Shown: piece after piece, positions 11,251-21,732 of the stretch
Layout: each line of letters opens with the position of its first letter
Position numbering within the stretch: position 1 is the stretch's first letter
Assembly: GCF_003144115.1 (NCBI RefSeq)
Contig: NW_020312021.1
Location: 324,980 to 388,979, forward strand
From: Tilletiopsis washingtonensis
Lineage: Eukaryota; Basidiomycota; Exobasidiomycetes; Entylomatales
DNA length: 64,000 bases
Reading direction: 5' to 3'
Position numbers and translations under genes: made by a program
Notes under the pieces: generated by a model
Databases searched by the model: none
Told to the model about the DNA's origin: nothing
The model's input: only the letters and a program-made list of their open reading frames with translations

Positions 11251-11375
11251 GACGCCAGAGTGCCAGTCATGCAAGGATAGAAACGTCCTCGAGACAGACT
11301 TGTGTGAGCTGTTCATTAGAGGGACACGCGCTGGAAAAGGGGCCGTGGAGAGAGCAGAGAGCTGCATCGACGAGA

Positions 11376-12934
11376 TCACTTGCGACCGCCAGCAACGGCC
11401 CTCGCTGGTGCTGTGCCCTTGGCCTTACCAGGCGCCGCCTTCTTCGACTTGCCGCGTGCCTGATCAGAGTCCAAGTCGTCAGCATGCCCGCTCCTCGCTC
11501 CTGGGAACCCGCAATGCCACTCACCGCGCGCTTCGAGACACAGTCGGCGCAATACCAGGTGCCCTGTGGCGGCTTGAGCATGCCGACGCACCCGAGATGG
11601 AACTGCAGCAGAGTGTGCAATCAGCGCAGGCCCCGGCGCACGATGGCAGCGCATGACGCCCAGCACTCACCCACTCGCGCTCGCAGTCGTCGCCGTCGCA
11701 GCCGATCATGTCGCCGTAGCTGACATTGTCGCACCAGCAGTAGCGCTTCTCGCCCTCGCCCTCGGACTCGTCCATGTCTTCGTTGGTGACGCGCGGGCGG
11801 CGCGCACGCTGCGGGCCCATCGCCGGCGTCGCATACACCGGCTCAAATCCGGGCGGCGGGCCAAGCGGCGGCGGGCGGCGCGGCTCCTCGGGCAGCGGCG
11901 TGCCGCGCACCGCCTTGGCACTCGATTGCGCCGTCGCCGCGGGCGCGGCCTTCTTCTTGGGCGGCCGCGAGGCGCTGCTGGACGCGGCGGCGGGCTCGGC
12001 GTCGGCCTTGCGCTTCTTGGGCGTCGGCGCGGCCTTGTTCGGCGGCGTCGCGGCGGGCGGCAGCGCGGCAGAGCTGCTGGCCGAGGCGCTGGTGCTGCCT
12101 GCCGCGCCGCCGGCCGACGACGTGGGACGTGCCGCCAGCCGCGGCGGCTGGCCCTTCTTGGGCTTGGCGGCGGGCGTGGGCGGCGCGAGGCCGATGGGCG
12201 TGCCGTCGGAGAGGTGGCCAGCGATGTGCGACGGCGGCGCGGCGAGGAAGGGGGCCAGCGTCGGCTGCGCCTGCAGCGTGGAGAGGAGCGAGGTGATGTA
12301 GTTGGAGTGCGAGATGATCTGCATAGAGGTCAGGGTGAGCACAGGCAGCGCGAGTCAGAGAGGGCAAGGCGGGCATCGGGCTGCCGAGAGCGGCGGTTCC
12401 GCAGGCACGCTCGAGATGTGCAGCTGTAAGAGCGCAAAATCAGAGCTACGCTGCAGTTTGCGGTGCTGTGCTGCCACGCAGGTATTCTCGCCTGGCACGA
12501 ATCGTCATGCTCAGCGCTCGGGCGCTGCCATCAGGCGAGCTTCACTCGCTCTGCCACACTTGCCTCTCTCGCACCACCATGTTGCACACACTACTCACCG
12601 TCTCGGCCGTGTTGACGGCGACGCGGATCTTGTCCTCGCCGCCCATCTTGTACGCGCGCGCCTCCTCGGCGCACTCCTTGAGCGCCAGCAGGCGCTCGCC
12701 GGGCTCGACGCGCGCGTCGCGCACGGCGGCGCTGAGCTGCGCCAGGCGCGCCGTCAAGCCCGCCAGATGCGAGCCGAGCACGGCGTCGAGCTCGCGCAGG
12801 TCGCTGAAGGAGCGCGTCAGGTCGAGCGGCAGGGCATCGAGGGCGTCGGCGTAGGCGGCGAGCGTCGTGTAGAGCTGCAGCGGCGAGGGCGCGGGCGAGG
12901 CGGCGCGCGCGGCGCTGGAAGAGGGGCGTGACAT
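11376..12934 (-). CDS. ING-family protein with PHD finger
   Basis: Four exons (12934-12599, 12318-11671, 11602-11525, 11459-11376) encode 381 aa. Residues ~15-130 are an ING domain (LDALPLDLTRSFSDLRELDA... then KIRVAVNTAETIISHSNYI across the first splice). A disordered Ala/Pro/Lys-rich middle precedes a C4HC3 PHD finger at about 310-355 (YCWCDNVSYGDMIGCDGDDC, then EWFHLGCVG and GTWYCADC), the type that binds H3K4me3. The tail is polybasic. ING proteins tether NuA4, NuA3 or Rpd3L-type complexes to active promoters; the sequence alone does not tell Yng1, Yng2 or Pho23 apart. Intron 1 is 280 nt, long for this genome. The gene shares a 287-bp divergent promoter with SPT6. Confidence 0.9.
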
Positions 12935-13221
12935 GGCAGAGCAACGAGGTGTGATGTGGCCAGGCCGGCGTGAGTGTGGCGGGTGGTGGACGAGAGGCAG
13001 CAGGGCCACGATGAGGAGCCTCGGTGCGGGGCGGCGCCGCACGTGGAGCGCCGGCGGAGGCGCGCGTCGGGCGGCGTCGGCCGAGCAGCGCCTGGCCGCG
13101 CCCAGGGCGGCGCGCGCGCCTGTTGCTCGCCTGAGGGCTGCTGGCGGTCGCGTCGTGTGCAGTGCGCCCCGCATCTTCCTGACCACGACACCCCGGCCGC
13201 CCGCTCCCACACACTCCACAC

Positions 13222-16200
13222 ATGTCCGCGCGGAGCAGTCCTGCGGCAGCGCCCCGTGCGGCGCGGCGCAGCGCTGAGTCCGACGACGACGGCGAGGACC
13301 TCGTCGCCGGCGGCCGCGGCATCGTCGCCGGCAGCGTCAGCGGCAGCGCCGACAGCTCCGAGGAGGAGGACGACGACCCGGAGGAGGCGGCGCGCGTCGC
13401 CGCCGGCTTCATCGTCGACGACGAGGACGACGAGGAGCAGAGCGGCGACAGCGACGCAGAGAAGAAGCGCAAGCGGCGGAGGCGCAAGCAGAAGCGGCGG
13501 CGGCAGATGGGTGAGTCGTGCGCAGCAGGCACGTGCAGCGACGGGCGCTGACATCGCGCACAGCCGAGGATGAGGAGCTCGACGAGGACGACCTCGACCT
13601 GTTGGCCGAGAACACGGGCCAGCGGCGCCGGCGCGACGAGCGCAAGCTCAAGCGCTTCCGCCGCGGCTCGGCCACGCCCGAGCGCGGCGCCGCCGCTGCG
13701 CAGGACCTGAGCCGCATGTTCGACGATGACGACGACGAGATGCCGGCGCCGTCACGTCGCCGCGCCACGGAAGACGACGATGAGGACGACGAGGAGCTGC
13801 CGTCGGCCGCCGACGCCCTGCGGCATGCCGCCGACGCCCGCGCGCGCCGCGAGCTCGCTGCGCCGGCGCCCACGGGCTACGAGGACGAGATGGAGGACTT
13901 CATCGACGATGACGATGACTCGGACATGTCCGGCTCCGAAGTCTCGGACTCTGAGCGCGAGGCACGCCGTGCCGCCAAGCGGGCGGCGCGCAAGGCGGAG
14001 CGCGCAGCCCGCCGCGCAGAGAAGGGCAGCGGCGGTCTCGACCCGGCGCGCGCCGGCATCGACCAGGAGGCCTGGGAGGAGCTGGCGGACATCTTTGGCG
14101 ACGGCGAGGACTTCGCGTGGGCGTTCAAGAAGGGCGACCGCGAGGGCGTGCCGGGCGCAGAGGATGACATGGATGAGGCCGACGACGTGCAGGAGGAGAG
14201 CAAAAAGAAGGTCGAGTTCAAGGACGTGAGTGGGCCGTGCGAGGCATTTGTGGCCCGGCGATCTTCGCTGACGCCGCGCGCAGATCTTCGAGCCGGCTGC
14301 CATTAAGGAGCGCATGCTCACCGAGGAGGACGACCGCATCAAGCGCGCCGACATTCCCGAGCGCTTCCAGCTTGCGCTGCCGGGCGAGGAGGGCCTGCAG
14401 CTGCTGGAGCGCACGCTGACAGAGCTCGAGCTCGACGAGGCGGCCAAGTGGGTGGCGCCGCGCATCTCGCTGCGCTGCCAGCGCCTCTTCCTCGCGCCCG
14501 ACGGCGAGTTTACGCAGATGCTGAGCGTGTGGCAGATGTGCGTGCGCCGCGTCGTGCAGCTCGTCATCAACGAGCACCGCGACGCCATGTACCTCTTCGT
14601 GCACCACCCCGACGAGATCGAGATGCGCGGCGAGGACGCTGCGGGGCAGCGCACCGTCTACCAGCTGCTCAACCGCCGCGACCTGCAAGGGCTCGTCACT
14701 GCGTGCCTGCGCTTCAAGACGCTGCTGGCTCGGAAAGAGAGCCTGCGGGGCACGTTTGAGCGCATGAACGAGGACGACGTCGAGATGCAGAACCTCCGCA
14801 GCGACTTTGACCGCATGCTCGATGCCGCCGAGTCGACTGAGGAGGTCGGCGAGGTGTCCGACTGGCTCGCGATGGTCGCTGGTCAGCGCATGCGCGACGT
14901 GCAGGCTCTCGAGGCAGGACCCAGCGCCCTGGGCTTCAAGCGGCCGACGCTCGTCAGCCGGTACGAGCGCGTCAAGAAGACGATCGCCGTGCAGTTCGCG
15001 CGCCGCGCCGCCATGCCCTCGACGCATCTGGCGAAGAACTACCAGTCCTCCACCGCGGTCCGGCCGCACACGTGGCAGGACCCGCAGGAGGAGCCAGATG
15101 CGCTGGCGCCCGAGTACCTGCGCGAGGAGGACGGCCTGACCACGACGGAGCGCCTGCTCGACGACGCCAAGCTGCTGCTGTCGCACGAGATTGGGCGCGA
15201 CCCGACGCTGCGCCACGAGACACGACAGCTCTTCCGCTACTTTGGCGTCATTGACGTGGTGCCGACGGAGCGCGGCGAGTCAAAGATCGACGAGGAGCAC
15301 CCGTACTACAACTTCAAGTACCTCGGCAGCAAGCCGGTGCCGGAGTTCCGCGAGGTGCAGGCGGGCCACGACCCTGCCGTGCTGGCGAACCCGGTGCAGT
15401 TCCTCATGATGCTCGAGGCCGAGGAGCAGCTGCTCGTCAACATCACCATCCGCCTCATGCCGCACCAACTCACGGGCTTCGAGCGGCAGCTGCGCGTCAT
15501 GTACGACGGCGACGGCAGCAGTCCGGCATCGGCGGCGTGGTCGGACTTCCGGCAAGACGTCGTGCACCAGGCAGTGGAGGAGTTCCTTGTGCCGACGGGC
15601 CGCGCATGGGTGAAGGAGTGGCTGCGCGAGGAGTGCCGCGAGTGGCTGGGCAGGGCGTGCGAGATGCAGCTGGGCCGCGTGAGTGGCCAAACACGACTGT
15701 TCCTGCCGCTGTATGACTGACGCTCTTCTTCCGCGCAGCGCATCGACTGCCGCCCATACGAGTCACGCAGCATGCTTGCCAAGGCTCGCACGTCGAAGCT
15801 CAAGAGCGCACAGATGTGGACCGAGAACGACGACGACGAGGCTGACGAGGACGAGGCGGAGGAGCGTCTCTCCTGGAGCTCACCCACCGTCATGGCTGTG
15901 TCGCACGGCATTGGCGACCCGCGCATCGACCGCACCAAGGTCGTCGTTCTTGATGCGCGCGGGCACCTGCTCTACTCCGACACCTTCGACGGGCTTAACT
16001 TCCCGCGCAACCAGCACGACGCGCCGCAGACGCTCGACCTGCCGGAAGGCGTCATCGCCACTCCGCGCGATCGCGAGGCACACGAGGCACGCTTGAGATT
16101 CATCGCGCTGCTCAAGAAGCGGCAGCCAGACGTCGTGGTCGTGACCGGCTTCAGTCCGCGCACTGTCGGCCTGCGCGCGCTCGTGGAGATCATGGCGGAG

Positions 16201-18807
16201 CGGGCGCACCGCGAAATGTTCGCGGCGAGCAAGTTCTCCGATGAGGACACGAACATGCAGCTGGCGATCGACGTCATCTCTGTGCACGACGACGTTGCGC
16301 GGCTGTACCAGCACAGCAAGCGCGGCGAGGAGGAGCACCCGTCGCTCGACGTGCTGTCGCGCTACTGCGTCGGCGTGGCGCGCTACGCCCAGTCGCCGCT
16401 GCAGGAGTTCGCTGCGCTGACCGAGGACGAGCTCGTGTCGCTGCGGCACGACGCCCACCAGAATCTGCTGCCCAAGGAGCGCCTGCTGCTGCACCTCGAG
16501 CGCACCATCTCGGCTGTGACGAACGAGCTCTGCGTCGACATCAACCGCGCGGCGCACGACAACTACTACGGCGCGCTGCTGAAGCACGTCTCGGGCCTGG
16601 GCCCGCGCAAGGCCGCTGCGCTCGTGCGCGCTATCCACTCGAGTCTCGAGGGCACAGTCGTCAACCGCGACAGCCTGCTGTACGGCTCGCCCGACTCGGC
16701 GCTGGGCCAGGCCGAGGAGACGCAGGCGATCCTGACCCAAAAGGTGTGGCACAACGCCTGTGCCTTCCTCACCATCCGCACGGCGCGGCGACAGGAGCTG
16801 CAGGGCCGGCCAGACGTGCTGGACGCCACGCGCATCCACCCGCAGAACTACCGCTACGCGCGCTTCATTGCCTTTGACGCGCTGCGCAAGACGGAGGAGG
16901 ACAAGGAGGACGGCGACCACCAGTCGCAGTTCTGCCGCGAGCTGCTGCGCGACGACCGGCGGCGCGAGCGCGTGCAGACCATCGACCTGGCCGACTACGA
17001 GCGCGCCCTGCTGGCCGAGCAGGCGGCCAAGGGCGAGGCGCGCGCGCGCAAGCTGACGCAGCTCGAGTTCATCGCGCGCGAGCTGGTGCAGCCGTGCCGC
17101 GACGAGCGCAACGACTACGCGCTGCCGACGCCCGACGACATGCTCACGGCGCTCACGGGCGAGACGGAACGCACGTTGCGCAACGTCGACGTCAATGTCA
17201 CCGTCGTCAACATCATGATGGACTCGATCATCGTGCGCCTCGACTCGGGCATGGAGGGCACGATCAACGGCGAGTACCTGCACCTGGGCCACGAGCACTA
17301 CGAGCGCACGGGACAGCGCCCGCCGCGGCTGCGCGACATTGTCAAGAAGGACCAGGTGCTCAAGGCGCAGATCATCGACCTCGACAAGGCCACGCTGCGT
17401 GTCGAGCTCACGGCGCGCCCCGACCATCTGGCGCAGATGACGGCCGGCGGCAACGCGCGCGCGGTGCGCCCCGACCCCAAGTACTTCAACATCGAGCTTG
17501 ACGCCAAGGCGCGCGACCGTGCCGCCAACGAGCGGCGCCGGCGCACCAACATGCGCAACACGCGCTCCATCGTGCACCCCAACTTCAAGAACTTCAAGGC
17601 CGGCCAGGCCGAGGAGTACCTGGCGAACCCGGCGTTCGAGATCGGCACAGCCGTGGTGCGGCCGTCGTCCAAGGGCAACGACCACCTGGCCGTGACGTGG
17701 AAGGTGGAGGAGGGCGTGTACCAGCACATTGGTGAGTGCCGTGCGTGCTCGTGATGTGGCAGCTGCTGACGCGCCTCGCAGACGTGCTCGAGCTCGACAA
17801 GGAGAACGAGTACGAGCTGGGCAAGGTCCTACGCGTCGGCAACATGGGCACGTACTCCGACCTCGACGAGCTGCTCGTCGGGCACATTCTGCCGATGGCG
17901 CAGATGGTCAAGCAGCTCGTGCACCACGAGAAGTACAAGGGCAGCGAGGAGCAGCTGGGTGCGTTGCGCTGCGCAGGAGACCGGCTTTCGCTGCTGACGC
18001 TCACATCTCCTTGCAGACCAGTCCCTCATCAGCTTCACGCAGGCGAACCCGAACCGCAGCGTGTACGGCTTCTCGCTGGACCGGCAGCGGCCCGGCATGT
18101 TCTCGCTCGGCTTCAAGGCGAACCGCGAGGCGCCGATCCAGCGCTGGCCGGTGCGTGTGCTGCCCGGCCGCTTCAAGCTGCGCGACGCCGACCAGCTGCC
18201 GGACGTCAACTCGCTGTGTGAGTGGTATGCGCTGTGCTTGGTCCTTGTGCTCCGCTCACGCCTTGGCCCCTCAGGCAATTCGTTCAAGACGCAGTACACG
18301 ACGCAGGCCAGCGCAGCCCGTGGCGGACGCACGCCGGGCCACCTCGGTGCCGCAACGCCGCGCGGCGCCCTGGGCCAGAGCTACGGCAACTACGGCGGCG
18401 CGACGCCTGCCGGTGCCGCGACGCCGGGCCGCTACGGCGCCTATGGCGGAGCAGGCGGCGCCACGCCGATGGCCGGCGGCCTCGCGAGCCGCACGCCGTA
18501 CGGCGCCGGCATGGCTGCGGCGCCCGCACGCACGCCGATGCAGTATCCCGTCCCCTCTGCCGGCGCACCACGCCCCGGCGCACCGCCGGGACCGCCGCCG
18601 CGCATGCCGCCGCCGAGTGGGCCGATGGGCTACGGCGCCCCGCCGCCGGGCATGGGCATGGGCGGCGGCATGCCGTACGGCGCCATGCCGCCGGGCCCCC
18701 CACCGCCAGCGCCAGGGCCGCCGCCGGGCGCGCCGCCGGCGCAGCAGAAGAGCGGCTTCATCCACCCCGACCGCCTGGTGCAGCGCAGCGGCGGCGGCGC
18801 CTTCTAG
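13222..18807 (+). CDS. SPT6: Transcription elongation factor SPT6
   Basis: Seven exons (13222-13510, 13564-14225, 14284-15678, 15739-17731, 17782-17958, 18017-18217, 18275-18807) encode 1749 aa. Order of parts: an acidic, Lys/Arg-patched N-terminus (~1-310) that in other species binds Spn1 and nucleosomes; helix-turn-helix core; YqgF-like domain (~835, [19 protein letters not shown]); helix-hairpin-helix (~1060, [15 protein letters not shown]); S1 RNA-binding domain (~1265, [20 protein letters not shown]); and tandem SH2 domains (~1390-1570) that bind the phosphorylated Pol II linker. Spt6 is an H3-H4 chaperone travelling with Pol II. The C-terminal ~170 residues hold seven Thr-Pro motifs in a Gly/Ala/Tyr context and then a Pro/Gly/Met-rich tail, which is unusual. 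Position and frame support the ATG at 13222. Confidence 0.95.
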
Positions 18808-19349
18808 CCTGGCATGCGATTCCCTCCCACCCTCCCACGATGTACTTTCCGGCTGCGCTGCAATTACGATTCTCCCTCAGAGCAGCGAGGAGAGCGGTGC
18901 CCAAGGGGAGGGCGTGGGAGCGCGGGCGTGGGAAATGGAAGGCGGCCGAAGCGAGACGCGCGGCACCCGAGTCCCGAGCGCCGCGCACGACACTTTGGCG
19001 GTGCGAGCTTGCGGCGCAGCGTGCGTGCCTCTCGCCGGGCATGACGCAGGCACGGGAGCAGTAAGAGTCTCGGTGCGTCGGGCGGCGGCGCAGGCTTCTG
19101 CTCCTTGGAAATCTCGAAGGGCCGGCGCCGATGAGGAGCAGCGAGTCGCGCGTGCCTTTTGCTGCTCTTCCTCATCATCCAGCGCTGCTTCTCTCTCTCC
19201 GAGCCTCACCGATACCACAAAACGCACACTCTCGGTGCATCACACCTCGCACCCTCTCTGCTGCGCCCTAGTTCCGCACAGCGCGCCACGCGACACTCGC
19301 CGTCGCCCTCGGACCCCTCGCCGCTTCGCCCCACCCTCGCTGCGCCAGC
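18808..19349. other. Intergenic: SPT6 3' end and YDJ1 promoter
   Basis: I find no gene. The YDJ1-proximal part is pyrimidine-rich. I looked for heat-shock elements of the alternating GAA/TTC type and found only poorly spaced GAA triplets near 19108-19118. Confidence 0.45.
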
Positions 19350-21334
19350 ATGGTCAAGTGCGTCGCCCGGCGCTGCTCGTGCGCTGCGCCGAGCCTGTGC
19401 TGACTGTCTGCCTCTGCTCTGCTCCGCCTCTGCCTGCAGGGAGACCAAGGTGAGTCTGCGCGGCGCCGGCGCCTCGTGCGGCAGCAGTGGCTGATGCATC
19501 GCCCTGCTGCAGTTCTACGACCTTCTCGGCGTCAAGCCGGATGCGTCCGAGAGCGAGCTGAAGAAGTGAGTGGCGTTTCCTGGCGGTGTGCGAGGGTGCA
19601 AGAGGCGTGCAAGCGCCCGTTGCCGTGTCCGTGTACGTCTGCGCGTCTGCAGTCCGCCACCCGGCCGGGCATGTCTACGGAGTGTCGTTCGCGAAGCGCA
19701 GACGCGAAGCTGGCAGGCAGGCAGGCGCAATCCGATGGCATGCCGGACGAGGCGGGCGCCTAGGCGAAGTTAACGCAGGTGCTCAGGCGTAGGCTCGCCG
19801 CCTTCGCAGCGTGCTTGGCTCGGGCCTCGTGCTGCGAGGGTTGGTGCGCTGATGGCAGCGCAGTGCCGGCCACACCATCGTGTGTGTCTGGCTCGCACAA
19901 TGCAATGGCACCGAGGCCCCCCGAGGCTGTGCCCACGCCGAGCGTGCCGGCGTGTCTGCGCCAGCTGCGCAGCGCTGCTCGGCACCGGCATGCTCGCCGC
20001 GCTGTAGCCCAGGCTTGCGAACTCGCCGCACGAGTGCTGACTCCCTCTGCAGGGCCTACCGCAAGAAGGCGCTTTCGCTCCATCCCGACAAGGGCGGTGA
20101 CCCGGAGGCCTTCAAGGAGGTCACGGGTGCCTACGAGGCGCTCTCTGACCCGCAAAAACGCGAGATGTGAGTGGTGATGCTGCGCCTGCTAGCACGCACC
20201 GGCGCTGATGCGGCGCCTGTGCAGGTACGACCGCTTCGGCGAGGCCGGCCTGAGCGAGGGCGGCGGCATGGGCGGCGGCATGGACCCGCAAGATCTCTTC
20301 TCGCAGCTCTTCGGCGGCGGCGGCGGTGGCTTCTTTGGCGGCGGTGGCGGCGGGCGCCGCGGCCCGCAAGGCCCGCGCAAGGGCAAGGACCTGCTGCACC
20401 GCGTCAACGTGTCGCTGGAGGAGCTGTACGTGGGCAAGACGACGAAGCTGGCGCTGCAGAAGCACGTGCTCTGCGGCAAGTGCGACGGGCGCGGCGGCAA
20501 GGAGGGCGCGGTCAAGACGTGCAACGGCTGCAACGGCCAGGGCATCAAGGTGGTGCTGCGGCAGCTCGGCCCGATGGTGCAGCAGATGCAGCAGACGTGC
20601 CCCGAGTGCCAGGGCGCCGGCGAGATCATCAACCCCAAGGACCGCTGCAAGGGCTGCAGCGGCAAGAAGATTGTGCAGGAGCGCAAGGTGCTCGAGGTGC
20701 GCATCGACAAGGGCATGGCCGACGGCCACCAGATCAAGTTCAAGGAGGAGGCCGACCAGGCGCCAAACACGATTCCCGGCGACGTCATCATCGTCGTCGA
20801 GGCCAAGCCGCACCCGCGCTTCAAGCGCCGCGAGAACGACCTCTTCGTCGAGGTCGAGGTGGACCTGCTGACGGCGCTTGCCGGCGGCAAGGTGGTGATT
20901 GAGCACCTCGACGACCACGCGCTGAGCGTCGAGATCCCGCCGGGAGAGGTTGTCAAGCCGGGTGAGTTGCGGCGAGCCCAGTCGTTGTGAAGTGCATCGA
21001 CTCACGCCTTCCCACAGGCGCGCTCAAGGTGCTGCGCGGCCAGGGCATGCCGTCGTACCGCCACCACGAGATGGGCGACATGTACGTGACGCTCTCGGTG
21101 GCGTTCCCCGAGACGCTGCCGCTCGACAAGCTGGCGCTGCTGGAGCAGGTGCTGCCGGCGCGCCGCGCGCTGCCGAAGCTCAAGAACGAGGCAGACGTCG
21201 AGGACGTGCTGATGGACGACGTCGACGAGCGCGAGGCGCGCAACGCCAAGGGCTCGCACCAGCACGGCAACGGCATGGACACGGACGAGGACGATGGCGA
21301 GGGCGGGCCGGGCGTGCAGTGCGCGCAGCAGTAG
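19350..21334 (+). CDS. YDJ1: Type I Hsp40 co-chaperone, farnesylated (YDJ1)
   Basis: Six exons (19350-19357, 19440-19449, 19513-19565, 20053-20166, 20225-20961, 21018-21334) encode 412 aa, close to yeast Ydj1 (409). The first two exons are only 8 and 10 nt and give MVKETK. The J domain follows, with FYDLLGV and the HPD triad at 34-36, which stimulates Hsp70 ATPase. Next come a Gly/Phe-rich linker and a zinc region with four C-x2-C-x-G repeats ([32 protein letters not shown]). The substrate-binding domains include [17 protein letters not shown]. The protein ends CAQQ, a CaaX box, so farnesylation and ER/cytosolic membrane anchoring are expected. Intron 3 (19566-20052) is 487 nt, several times the local norm. 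Confidence 0.94.
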
Positions 21335-21732
21335 GCGTGTGCGCTCTGTCGTGTGCGTCTCTCTCTCCGGTCCCTCATTCCCGCCGCGGTCACTCTATTT
21401 CCCTCTCTCTGTGCGACGCGCTCTGCGCGGCATCAGACTGTGCCTCTCCACGTTCAGCGTCATCTCCCCTCCATCCCTCTCTGCATGCGCTTTGGAGCCC
21501 CGTCGCAATCTCAGGCCCTAGACTAGCGCGCGGTGTGTGGCGGTGGGTCTCTATGAGCGTCTCGTGATTTCGTTACAGGTTCGACACGTCGCGGCCATAC
21601 ACGCCGCGGCGCTGCAGCGGAGGTCAGCAGGAGCAGCAGTGGACGGCACGGGACCAGGACGACGCACCACGTAGTCCATCAGCAGCAGCAGGCGGGTGCG
21701 CGTGCTCACTTGCTCGCTGCAGGGAGTTTAGA
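21335..21732. other. Intergenic between convergent YDJ1 and NDE1
   Basis: These 398 bp lie between two stop codons and presumably hold both 3' UTRs. The YDJ1 side is CT-rich. I see no gene. Confidence 0.5.

Noticed and set aside
12319-12598. A 15-nt micro-exon (LHISS) inside ING intron 1
   Set aside because: It would fit splice rules and frame, but joining the flanking exons directly gives a better ING helix (NTAETIISHSNYI), so a single 280-nt intron is simpler.
15880-17727. A 615-residue open frame on the minus strand opposite SPT6
   Set aside because: Composition is that of an antisense shadow (Val/Leu/Arg/His-rich), and the plus strand encodes conserved SPT6 domains throughout.
19100-19125. 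Heat-shock elements before YDJ1
   Set aside because: Two GAA triplets are eight bases apart rather than the five- or ten-base steps of a true element, and no TTC unit alternates with them.
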